47,928 bases of DNA, from contig JAFQCM010000073.1 in NCBI GenBank assembly GCA_017399445.1, forward strand, positions 1 to 47,928, read 5' to 3'. The notes beneath the pieces are model-generated. The model was given only the letters and a program-made list of their open reading frames with translations, had not been told where the DNA came from and did not search any database. The position numbers were made by a program, and so were the translations under genes. This DNA is from Lachnospiraceae bacterium. GTDB lineage: Bacteria > Bacillota > Clostridia > Lachnospirales > Lachnospiraceae. Shown here piece after piece: positions 10,065-18,129 of the stretch (position 1 is the stretch's first letter; each line of letters begins with the position of its first letter).

Positions 10065-10772
10065 CTATAATCCTAAACGTTTAAATACTTCGTTGTATGC
10101 TTCTTCTACATTACCCATATCACGTCTAAAACGGTCTTTGTCTAATTTTTCATTTGTTTCAACATCCCACAATCTACAAGTATCTGGTGAAATTTCGTCT
10201 GCAAGAATGATGTTTCCATCTTTATCTCTACCAAATTCAATCTTAAAGTCAATTAATTTAATTCCTGCATTTAAGAAATATTCTTTTAATACTTCATTTA
10301 CTTTGAATGTATATTCTGCAATTTTGTCAATTTCTTCCTGTGTTGCAAGACCTAATGCAAGTGCATAGTATCCATTGATAAACGGATCACCAAGGTCATC
10401 ATTTTTGTAGCTGAATTCTAAAGTTGGACATAACAATTCTCTGCCTTCTTCAATTCCAAGCTTTTTAGAAAAGCTTCCTGCTGCTACGTTTCTTACAATT
10501 ACTTCTAAAGGTACAATTTCAACCTTCTTTACAACAGTTTCTCTATCACTTATTTCTTCTACCAGATGGGTTGGAACTCCTGCCTTTTCTAAAAGCTTGA
10601 ATACATGGTTTGTCATACGGTTGTTAATGGCACCTTTACCAACAATAGTACCCTTTTTTTCACCATTAAAAGCAGTTGCATCATCTTTGTAATCAACAAT
10701 AACAACATTAGGGTCTTCTGTTGTGTAAACCTTTTTTGCTTTTCCTTCATACATGAGTTCTTTCTTTTCCAT
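10065..10772 (-). CDS. purC: SAICAR synthetase
   Basis: ATP-dependent ligase joining CAIR and aspartate to give SAICAR. 235 residues, the standard bacterial length. It opens with [10 protein letters not shown] and contains [20 protein letters not shown] and [12 protein letters not shown], all family signatures. The start ATG follows AGGTGG. It is the first gene of the purine operon, preceded by a leader of about 225 bases with two large hairpins and a sigma-A promoter. PurE, PurD and the other IMP genes are not in this window. Confidence 0.96.
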   Translation of the reverse strand: MEKKELMYEGKAKKVYTTEDPNVVIVDYKDDATAFNGEKKGTIVGKGAINNRMTNHVFKLLEKAGVPTHLVEEISDRETVVKKVEIVPLEVIVRNVAAGSFSKKLGIEEGRELLCPTLEFSYKNDDLGDPFINGYYALALGLATQEEIDKIAEYTFKVNEVLKEYFLNAGIKLIDFKIEFGRDKDGNIILADEISPDTCRLWDVETNEKLDKDRFRRDMGNVEEAYNEVFKRLGL

Positions 10773-10852
10773 TGTTTTCCACCTGTCCTTTTCTTTTTAT
10801 TCTAAATTATAAAATACATCCGGAATGCCAAAGTTACTGCACACCCTTTCCA

Positions 10853-10922
10853 ACATTCTGTGCCTACAGACAATCAGTGCACAATTAAGCCTGGCTACTG
10901 TTTGTCTGTAGGCACAGAATGT
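10853..10922 (-). other. Large perfect hairpin in the purC leader
   Basis: A perfect 21-bp inverted repeat (10853-10873 with 10902-10922) encloses a 28-base loop, in which CAGT/ACTG can add four more pairs. It lies in the untranslated leader of purC. No T-run follows on the minus strand, so it is not an ordinary terminator. A GCACTG in the loop is complementary to CAGTGC just upstream in the transcript (10929-10934), which would allow a pseudoknot. It may be a regulatory RNA or a palindromic repeat element. Confidence 0.75.
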
Positions 10923-10973
10923 CGAAAAGCACTGGCGTGTTTTGACACCCCTAGTATATCCCAATGTGACACA

Positions 10974-10999
10974 CTGTGAGTTTGTACGCAAACTCACAG
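10974..10999 (-). other. Transcript-start hairpin of the purine operon
   Basis: CTGTGAGTTTG and CAAACTCACAG form a perfect 11-bp stem with a four-base loop. It begins within a few bases of the expected transcription start, so the purC mRNA would carry this hairpin at its very 5-prime end. Such a hairpin often stabilises mRNA. It could also serve as a weak terminator for the histidine-kinase gene upstream. Confidence 0.75.
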
Positions 11000-11004
11000 C
11001 ACAA

Positions 11005-11033
11005 ATTATATACCATAAAATTTAGAAAATCAA
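11005..11033 (-). promoter_or_regulatory. Sigma-A promoter of the purine operon
   Basis: The minus strand reads TTGATT (11028-11033), a 17-base spacer, then a consensus TATAAT (11005-11010). It lies just after the stop of the histidine-kinase gene and about 235 bases before the purC start. No guanine, PRPP or ZTP riboswitch consensus was found in the leader. Confidence 0.75.
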
Positions 11034-11038
11034 CACCA

Positions 11039-13744
11039 TTATTGTTTTTTCCATTCATTCAAAATATTCTCGCATGCAAAAGCATCATAATCTTCGATTG
11101 CTACAGCCAATTGCTTGTAATAAACCTCTTGTTCTTCCTCTAATTGAAATTCTTCTATCTTAGATAGAATATTCTCCATTTGGAACATATCCAGGTTCTC
11201 GATTGCCTGACTCATTTCATCCATGCATTTTTCAAGAAATTCCTTACTAATCTTTTCTTTCTTTTTGTCTGTTTTTACTTCGTCTATAAAATATGATTTT
11301 AAAATTGAATCATATTTTAAGTACTGTTCCAAAAGTTCCCCTGTTTCTTCTTTTATAATATCAATATCCCGTGCATTCCCTGCACGTTCCAGTTTAGCAG
11401 CCAATTCTGACAACTGATCCGCACCAATTTGTTTTGAAGTACTTTTCAGAGCATGAACTTCTGTAGTATATTGTGGCCAGTCACACTGTTCTACTGCCGT
11501 TTCAATCACTTGTGCCTTTTTTTGGATAGCCTTGTAATAATCACGTAAGACAGTCCAAAACAGTTTCTCACTTCCCAATCTTTTAATTGCTGTCTTTGTA
11601 TCCAAATCTGCAACAACAACCGTTTTTTCTGCTTTCACCTCTGGCATGGTTTGCACCTTACGTACTTTTTGGATTTTATCAATTGGAAGCCAGCGCTTTA
11701 TGGCTGCTGCAAGAACCTGCACTTCTATTGGTTTTGCAACGAAATCATTCATTCCTTCTTTCAAAAACATCTGTTTTGTTCCATCCACAGCATTGGCTGT
11801 CAGCATAATAATCGGAACATCGTCGTATTCCTTATGAAACCGTCTGATAATATGCGTGGTTTCTACACCATCTAATTCCGGCATCATATGATCCATTAAA
11901 ACAAGGTCATAACGGTGAGCAGATATCTTATCCACTGCTTCTAATCCTCCACTAGCAGTTTCTATCTTCATTTGCAGCGGTTCCAAAAGTCCCTCTGCAA
12001 CAGTCAGATTCACCGGGTTATCATCAACAATTAATATTTCTGCTGATGGTGCAATAAAATCAAAGGTATTCACTTCAGCATCAGAACATTCATCCACCAG
12101 TTCCTTATTTTTTAGCAAAAGTGACAGGTTTAATGCATAAATTGGTTTTTTCATAATACGAAGATTAGGAATGTCGTACTCTACATTTGCAAAGAAGTCA
12201 ACAATCAGTACCACGGTGAGTTTTGGATGAATGCGAACAAAATTTTCCACATAAGGCGAAAAAAAGGAATGCTCTATAAACAAAAATACATTTTCATCTT
12301 CATTTGTATTACTTAGTTCCACATCATCAATTGCTGGTACCATCTCATAGGAAATTCCCAAACGTTTTGCATCTACTGCAATTTGCTGTTGTACTATCGT
12401 TTCATTCCCAACTCCTATAATATGGAATTTTTCCGCGTCGTCTATACAAATTCCCGATTGAGCTACAGCAACTTTCTGTGGTAGTGAAAAAGAAAAGGTA
12501 CTTCCCTTATTGTAAGTACTTTCTACCCGAATACTACCATTCATCATATCTAACAATCGTTTTGTTATGGCAAGTCCTAATCCTGTTCCTTCTATATTCC
12601 GGTTCCGTTTGCTGTCAAGCTGTTGAAAAGATTGAAACAGCTTCTTTAATTCCGACTCTCTGATTCCAATACCGGTATCTTCTACAGATACCTGTACCTC
12701 TATTGTATCATTCCCCAGCTTTTCGTAACCTATATGTAATGCAACATAACCTTGATGGGTAAATTTTGCTGCATTGTTTGCCAAATTGATAAGTATTTGT
12801 TTATTTCTTGCCACATCACCATATAGCTTCTCAGGAATATCCGGAACCACATCTACAATAAGTTCCACATTTTTATCTTTTAAACGAGTCATAATAATAC
12901 TGGTAACATCATGTATTACTGACATGGTTTCATATTCGTCTGTAATAATATCCATTTTTCCAGATTCAATTTTAGAAAAATCTAAAACATCATTAATGAT
13001 GGTCAGCAATGTTTGTCCTGATGCTTTAATTTGCTGAATATAATCTCTCGCAGCAGGAGTCAATTCCTCCCGCAATGCCATTTCTGCCATACCAATCACT
13101 GCATTCATAGGAGTTCTGATTTCATGACTCATGTTTGCAAGAAAATCTGATTTCATATTTGCGGTTTGTTGAATTTCTTCTTTTGCTTTATGAGCAAGGT
13201 ATTTGCTATATGCCATATTAGATAAAATATTAGCTATGGAATAAAGAAATTTTGCCGCCTTGTCAACTGTTTCCTTAGGCAAAACCTTTACCTTCTTTGC
13301 CGCCTCGTAATATGCTTCCGGATCTACCCCCAGTTCTTCTGCCACATGATAGAGTTCCTCTTTGTTTGTTTCTTTTATCCTTACTTGTCCACCAACAAAA
13401 CACCCCACAAACTCACCATTGGCTATAATAGGTGCAGCAAAATCTGCCAATCCGGCATGACATATATATACTGATGGTTTCCCATTGCGTAACGCCTCCT
13501 CTGCACCATTTTTATCACATTGTTTACATCGTGAGTATCCCAATTCCGTACTTCTGTTATATTTTTCACAAAATTCAGAAAAATTTGAACCTTGCGTAAT
13601 AGGAACACCATCGATATCTGCAGTCACCGCTGCTATTCCTGTCATGTCAGCAAAAGCATCCTGTATTCTTTGTAATACTTCAACATCTACCAGTTCTGTT
13701 AATTGAAGTTTATCTTTTCCCCAATCATTACTTTTTTCCTCCAT
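11039..13744 (-). CDS. PocR-domain hybrid sensor histidine kinase with receiver and HPt
   Basis: A 901-residue soluble hybrid kinase. The PocR-type sensory domain (about 10-170) is Cys-rich, with a CxxC at YSRCKQCDKNGA. A coiled linker leads to the HisKA box MSHEIRTPMNAVIG (His near 208) and a HATPase domain with GTGLGLAI (about 305-430). Next come a degenerate receiver-like region (about 440-565), an intact receiver with phospho-Asp in LVLMDHMMP (near 617), and an HPt domain with EVHALKSTSKQ (near 765). A helical tail of about 90 residues ends the protein. No membrane helix is seen, so it senses a cytosolic signal. It sits 28 bases after the double-receiver gene, with GGGGAGGG before its start, and is probably co-transcribed. 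The ligand is unknown. Confidence 0.88.
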   Translation of the reverse strand: MEEKSNDWGKDKLQLTELVDVEVLQRIQDAFADMTGIAAVTADIDGVPITQGSNFSEFCEKYNRSTELGYSRCKQCDKNGAEEALRNGKPSVYICHAGLADFAAPIIANGEFVGCFVGGQVRIKETNKEELYHVAEELGVDPEAYYEAAKKVKVLPKETVDKAAKFLYSIANILSNMAYSKYLAHKAKEEIQQTANMKSDFLANMSHEIRTPMNAVIGMAEMALREELTPAARDYIQQIKASGQTLLTIINDVLDFSKIESGKMDIITDEYETMSVIHDVTSIIMTRLKDKNVELIVDVVPDIPEKLYGDVARNKQILINLANNAAKFTHQGYVALHIGYEKLGNDTIEVQVSVEDTGIGIRESELKKLFQSFQQLDSKRNRNIEGTGLGLAITKRLLDMMNGSIRVESTYNKGSTFSFSLPQKVAVAQSGICIDDAEKFHIIGVGNETIVQQQIAVDAKRLGISYEMVPAIDDVELSNTNEDENVFLFIEHSFFSPYVENFVRIHPKLTVVLIVDFFANVEYDIPNLRIMKKPIYALNLSLLLKNKELVDECSDAEVNTFDFIAPSAEILIVDDNPVNLTVAEGLLEPLQMKIETASGGLEAVDKISAHRYDLVLMDHMMPELDGVETTHIIRRFHKEYDDVPIIMLTANAVDGTKQMFLKEGMNDFVAKPIEVQVLAAAIKRWLPIDKIQKVRKVQTMPEVKAEKTVVVADLDTKTAIKRLGSEKLFWTVLRDYYKAIQKKAQVIETAVEQCDWPQYTTEVHALKSTSKQIGADQLSELAAKLERAGNARDIDIIKEETGELLEQYLKYDSILKSYFIDEVKTDKKKEKISKEFLEKCMDEMSQAIENLDMFQMENILSKIEEFQLEEEQEVYYKQLAVAIEDYDAFACENILNEWKKQ

Positions 13745-13772
13745 AGTTTTCCCTCCCCTGTCCTCTTGCTAA

Positions 13773-14615
13773 CTATCCGGCTAAAACATCAGCAATAACT
13801 TTAAATAGTTTTTCTCTATCAATAGGTTTCAACAGATAACCTTGTGGTTTCATAACCAAAACTTCCTGTATTTTGCTTTTTTCTGTAATACCTGTCAGAA
13901 ATACAACTGGAATATCTTTGGTATCCGGATTTTCACGAAGTTTTTTCAGAACAGCTGGTCCATTATCCACTGGCATTTCATAGTCTAACAAAATCAAATC
14001 TGTGTGTTTTCGTTCTAAAAACTTCATAGCCAGTTTACCTGAAATAGCTGTAGCCACATCATAGTTTTCATTCAGCTGCTCATTCACCAGCCTAAGCATT
14101 CTTGGATCATCATCAACAACTAAAATATGTTTTCTTCTATTGGCCTCTTCTTCTTCCTGTTGTTTTCTAAGTTCTTCTTGTCGTCGTTCTTCTTCCTGCT
14201 TTTTAAGTTCTTCCTGCTGTTGCCGTTCTTTTTCTTCTTCCGCTTTCTTTTGTTCTAGAAACTTAATTATTTTTTCTGCTATCACGCTTGCCATCAGTGG
14301 TTTTACTAACATAATATCTGCTGCATTAATTGCAACTCGTTCAAATATCTTACATTCTTCTTCCGGACCAATAACCACCAACGGGATTTTTTCTTTCTGT
14401 AATTTATCTTTAAGTACATACACTTTATTAAAATCTTTCACAGACTCTGCATTAACACAATACACAAATACATCTGGTTGAAAAATTTCCAAATGTTTCA
14501 CAACATCATCATTACGATTAGATGTTGTAAGAACTTCAAAATCATCCTGCATCTGCATAAAGAAGTCATCAATAGCTGATTTATTCTCACCTGTTAAAAG
14601 TGCTTTAAACTTCAT
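13773..14615 (-). CDS. Response regulator with a pseudo-receiver, coiled linker and true receiver
   Basis: 280 residues from ATG at 14615, which has AGGGGG upstream; an upstream ATG in frame lacks a binding site. Residues 1-120 have the receiver fold, but the phospho-Asp position holds Cys (DVFVYCVNAE), so it should not be phosphorylated. A Glu/Gln/Lys/Arg-rich stretch (about 122-162) looks like a charged helix. The second receiver is intact, with VVDDDPRM, LILLDYEMP (Asp near 212), a Thr in FLTG and a conserved Lys in LLKPID. There is no DNA-binding output domain, so it probably acts by protein contact or as a phosphorelay partner of the adjacent hybrid kinase. Confidence 0.85.
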   Translation of the reverse strand: MKFKALLTGENKSAIDDFFMQMQDDFEVLTTSNRNDDVVKHLEIFQPDVFVYCVNAESVKDFNKVYVLKDKLQKEKIPLVVIGPEEECKIFERVAINAADIMLVKPLMASVIAEKIIKFLEQKKAEEEKERQQQEELKKQEEERRQEELRKQQEEEEANRRKHILVVDDDPRMLRLVNEQLNENYDVATAISGKLAMKFLERKHTDLILLDYEMPVDNGPAVLKKLRENPDTKDIPVVFLTGITEKSKIQEVLVMKPQGYLLKPIDREKLFKVIADVLAG

Positions 14616-14730
14616 TTCTTTTCCCCCTTTGCCTTTATAAAAAATAACTATATTTTTATTTGCTAGCATCTAGTAATTATGCATTTTCCCTATACCCCAA
14701 AAAAATATAGATGTATAAAATGCCATAAAT

Positions 14731-14760
14731 ATTTTAGCATTTTTCACAATATTTTGTCAA
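14731..14760 (-). promoter_or_regulatory. Sigma-A promoter of the regulator-kinase pair
   Basis: The minus strand has TTGACA (14755-14760), an 18-base spacer and TAAAAT (14731-14736). It lies between the coiled-coil membrane gene and the double-receiver gene, so the two signalling genes can be expressed apart from the upstream five-gene block. Confidence 0.7.
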
Positions 14761-14765
14761 GATTC

Positions 14766-15986
14766 CTAGTTTCCTTCCACAGAGTTCACAATTTCCAAAA
14801 TTTCTTTTGCGTATTCTTTATGGGTATTTATAAGATTTGAAATTTCTGATTTTGCATCTTCCATAATTTTTTGATTATAATCTAACTGTTTCCTGATTTT
14901 TTGTCTTCTTCTGATTAAACGGTGTCTGATTTCTACCATTTCTTTGCTGTCTACTATCGCATTTACCTGGGATGGCCATACACTGGCATCCTGAATTCCA
15001 AATTCCCTTAGCTGCTTCACTAGTTGTTCATTATAAAACTCTAAATCATCACTGGCTCTCTGGTAACGGTAACGTTCCTCTCGTTCTTTCATATAATTTT
15101 CCCAGATATAATTTAACTCATATGCACTTTTTACATTGTATTTTTCATAAGTGTAATCTAAAGCATTTACAATATTTACATATTTTATTTTTGTTTTGTT
15201 TAACAGTCCGATTGCCTTATTAATACAAAGTTCTGTATACTTTAACTCATAATCTGCATTTTTCAGTTTCAAATACAGTCCTGTAGTTACTAAAACGGCT
15301 GCAAACATAGATACCATATATGCCAACTTCACTTCTGCGTCAAAAAGCATCTGAAAAGCTATAATTAGAATAATTGCTGCGATTAATGTAGCAAATGCAA
15401 TCACTGACATACCTTTTAGGTTTTGCTGTTCCTGAAGAATATCTCTTTTTCTGATATTTTGTGCTGCTTTCTCATTTTCTAAGTGTCTCATATCAGATTT
15501 TAACACTTCTCGGTATTTTTCATTTTCTGTCATTCTCTTTAATATATCTGGAATTTCATTTTCATGATTTTCCGCAAACCAGTACTGCATATCTGTAATT
15601 TTACTTACTGTTTTTTGGAGATTTTTTCTTTCTTCATTTAAATTAAGTATCTTTCGCACTGTAGTATTTATCACGGTTTTTCTATCGTCAGGCATTTCTT
15701 CTATCATCTGCATATCCTTTAAATATGCAGTTACCAGACTGTATTCTAATTTGGCATTTTCTGTTTCATCGGAAGCTTCTAACATCTGCTCACAACAGTT
15801 TCTTACATATCTTTCCCGTTCCTCTTTATTCTCAATTTTCACCTTTTCTTTTTGGAAAACCGGAGAAGCTTCTTCTATCTTTGCTTCTTCTAAAACAGAA
15901 TTTTCCTTTGCTTCTTCTTCCATTAACAATTCTTCTGTTTTTTTCTGTTTTCCAACTTTTTTTCTAAACCATTCTATTAACTTCAT
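14766..15986 (-). CDS. Coiled-coil protein with two central membrane helices
   Basis: 406 residues, family not recognised. A charged N-terminal part (1-200) rich in Glu, Lys and Arg is predicted coiled coil. It is followed by two hydrophobic helices (about 200-220 and 226-246) with a short loop containing few charges. A second long helical region (about 250-400) rich in Arg, Lys and Glu completes it. Both coiled regions should face the cytosol, giving a hairpin anchor topology. The ATG follows AAGGGTAAGTG, five bases after the TPR gene stop, so translation is probably coupled. Context suggests it tethers the TPR/actin-fold/DUF5717 proteins to the membrane; that is inference only. Confidence 0.75.
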   Translation of the reverse strand: MKLIEWFRKKVGKQKKTEELLMEEEAKENSVLEEAKIEEASPVFQKEKVKIENKEERERYVRNCCEQMLEASDETENAKLEYSLVTAYLKDMQMIEEMPDDRKTVINTTVRKILNLNEERKNLQKTVSKITDMQYWFAENHENEIPDILKRMTENEKYREVLKSDMRHLENEKAAQNIRKRDILQEQQNLKGMSVIAFATLIAAIILIIAFQMLFDAEVKLAYMVSMFAAVLVTTGLYLKLKNADYELKYTELCINKAIGLLNKTKIKYVNIVNALDYTYEKYNVKSAYELNYIWENYMKEREERYRYQRASDDLEFYNEQLVKQLREFGIQDASVWPSQVNAIVDSKEMVEIRHRLIRRRQKIRKQLDYNQKIMEDAKSEISNLINTHKEYAKEILEIVNSVEGN

Positions 15987-15991
15987 TTCAC

Positions 15992-16828
15992 TTACCCTTC
16001 TGTCATGCTTACTTTGTAGTCCTGCTGATATCCCGAAAAGATTTTATCCAAACCGTGATAGTATTCCTGCACATATCCTAATTCCTTATATTTTAAAATC
16101 TCTTTTATTTCCTCCCTCTTAGGAGATTCTTTCTCCTCCAGCACCATTTGTTCTAACTTTTTTTCTATGAAAAGAGCATCTTCCTCTGTTACCAGTTCCT
16201 CTGCCACTCTTTTTACATATTCTTCTTTTGGAAGATACATATGAAGTGCCATCAGATAACATTCATAGCTTTCTTTATCCCGATTATTTTCATATGCTTT
16301 CTGATAAAACTCTGCTGCCTCCTTAAAAAAGAACAATCTTGCATATATCGTTCCTAAATTATGATAAATATTTCCCCTAATTTTCTCTTCTTCTATTTCT
16401 TCCTCTGTTAAAATAGCATTGTACTCTCTTACTGCTTTTGCATATTTTTTATGTTCTAGAAGAAAATCTGCCTTTGCCTTTCTTCTTACTACACTACTTT
16501 TTCCTTCTACCTCTTTTAACTCTGCTTCTAGAAATATTATTTCTTCCTTCCGGAGGTATCCGGTATATTTCATAATAGCACCAACAAAGACTGCAAGACC
16601 TTCCTGCTTTTCTATAATCTTTCTTAAATACTCTGCCAGTTCTTTTAATTCCAGTTCTTTTTCCAGAAAAATACAAAGATTTTCTTTCATAATGTTATCA
16701 TCCAGCATATGGAGATTTTTCTTTAAACAAAAGCATAGTTCTTCAATAGTATAAATATGTAATTCAAACTCCTTAATATAAAGAGGAATTTCTGCTTTTT
16801 TCTTATGACAAATTATCATTCTTCCCAT
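15992..16828 (-). CDS. TPR-containing cytosolic protein of unknown function
   Basis: 278 residues, almost wholly helical. The middle (about 135-205) carries TPR-like helix pairs, such as AKAVREYNAILTE and IYHNLGTIYARLFFFKEAAEFYQKAYE. The N-terminal 120 residues hold Leu/Glu-rich helices. It has no signal peptide or membrane helix. The start ATG follows AGGAGAGG and lies nine bases after the DUF5716-like gene. Tightly packed within the same operon, it is likely an adaptor for one of its neighbours; the function is not known to me. Confidence 0.8.
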   Translation of the reverse strand: MGRMIICHKKKAEIPLYIKEFELHIYTIEELCFCLKKNLHMLDDNIMKENLCIFLEKELELKELAEYLRKIIEKQEGLAVFVGAIMKYTGYLRKEEIIFLEAELKEVEGKSSVVRRKAKADFLLEHKKYAKAVREYNAILTEEEIEEEKIRGNIYHNLGTIYARLFFFKEAAEFYQKAYENNRDKESYECYLMALHMYLPKEEYVKRVAEELVTEEDALFIEKKLEQMVLEEKESPKREEIKEILKYKELGYVQEYYHGLDKIFSGYQQDYKVSMTEG

Positions 16829-16837
16829 TTGCCTCTC

Positions 16838-18118
16838 CTATATCTTTTTCAGATTTCCATTCAGTTTTTCTTCCAGTATCTGTAAACCAAATTCTTCTTT
16901 CCAAACTCTTCCCGAACTTTCATAAACCTCACCAAAACCCATATCTGTAATTTGAATTATTCCAGTACCTTTATCTTGAAAATAAATATTCATTTTCAGT
17001 CTTGATGCCTTTTCTTCTCTTACCGGAAAATCCTTCAATATAGTCCGGATAATTTCTTCGCATTTTCCATCCAGACTTCGGATATAAACTGCCACTTCAT
17101 TTTTACCATCCAGAATGAACTCGATTTCTGTTTCTGCCTCATACCAATGCAAATCCGCTGATAAAATTTCGTAATCTGCTTCTTCTCCCTGATATACTGC
17201 TTTTAGTAAAAAGTTTACTTTTATCTGATCCGGTCCCAGATATAAACAATTCTGTTCCTTCACTCCCAGTTTTATTCCAGAATAATTCAAGGCTCCCAGA
17301 CCATATAAGTTTTGTCCCCGAAAAGCCCGTCTTCCCTGACATAACAATTTCAAAGTTTCCTGATACCATTGTTCTTTGAAACCATCTCCCACCAAATAAA
17401 CAGAAGAAACTAAATGTCCAGAAACAATTTGTTTTACATAATTCATAAACAACTGGTCATCTGGCTCCATTTCCACTGTTTCTACTTCTTCTACCTTCAT
17501 AAGATGAGGCAACGTATTTTTATCCGTAGTAAGAATCCGGCCTTTTAACAGATTTTTATCATATTCCAGCAAAAGTACCCCTCTTTCCCAAAGACTTTGA
17601 TCCTGATAAGCCATGTAATAGGCAAATGCTTCTGAATAAGAAATAGCATATAAGGCTTCCTTTTTTATAGGTAATGTTTCCATAAGATTTTTCCACATCT
17701 CTACAGTCTCTTTTTCCATCTTTTCCACACAGAAAGTACAACTGTCAATTTTCTCCAACGGAATATATGAAAGAAGTAATCCTAAAGTCTTTTTTATATA
17801 CATTTGAAACAGCAATTCTCCTTGGTATTCTTTCTCATCCAATATAATCGTTTCTTTTTGCAGGGCTTTTTCATAAATATTTTCTACAAGAACTGCTTCT
17901 TCCTGTTCTGCTTTTCGTATGGCTTCTTCCCCATAATACCACTGCTCTATTCCTGTCCTTTTAGCCAGTGTCAGAGGAATTCTTATCCTGTCTCCTCCAA
18001 GGCATGTGGCAATGGAAATCGGCTCCGACCCTGTTTCTTTAGAATATAGACTAATCTGACAATCTTCCCTGCCTAAATCGTACCCTATGTATACCTTTGA
18101 AATTTTCTTTTTTTCCAC
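16838..18118 (-). CDS. Actin/Hsp70-fold protein, DUF5716-like
   Basis: 426 residues starting with GTG at 18118 after AGGTGG. Three segments match the actin/Hsp70 nucleotide fold: a phosphate-1-like loop at the N-terminus (YIGYDLGREDCQISLY), a phosphate-2-like strand-turn (about 185-200, GVLLLEYDKNLLKG), and an adenosine-like motif (VYLVGDGF, with a later LYGLGAL). The phosphate-2 loop lacks the usual DxGGGT pattern, so nucleotide hydrolysis is doubtful. The last 140 residues form a separate beta-rich domain. From memory this resembles the Lachnospiraceae family DUF5716, usually next to DUF5717 as here. Its role is unknown. It has no membrane segment and sits nine to eleven bases from both neighbours. 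Confidence 0.75.
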   Translation of the reverse strand: MEKKKISKVYIGYDLGREDCQISLYSKETGSEPISIATCLGGDRIRIPLTLAKRTGIEQWYYGEEAIRKAEQEEAVLVENIYEKALQKETIILDEKEYQGELLFQMYIKKTLGLLLSYIPLEKIDSCTFCVEKMEKETVEMWKNLMETLPIKKEALYAISYSEAFAYYMAYQDQSLWERGVLLLEYDKNLLKGRILTTDKNTLPHLMKVEEVETVEMEPDDQLFMNYVKQIVSGHLVSSVYLVGDGFKEQWYQETLKLLCQGRRAFRGQNLYGLGALNYSGIKLGVKEQNCLYLGPDQIKVNFLLKAVYQGEEADYEILSADLHWYEAETEIEFILDGKNEVAVYIRSLDGKCEEIIRTILKDFPVREEKASRLKMNIYFQDKGTGIIQITDMGFGEVYESSGRVWKEEFGLQILEEKLNGNLKKI

Positions 18119-18129
18119 AATGTCACCAC

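Noticed and set aside
10797..10997. Minus-strand 66-codon open frame upstream of purC
   Set aside because: It lies wholly in the structured purC leader, covers two hairpins, has no good ribosome binding site and an odd Cys-rich composition.
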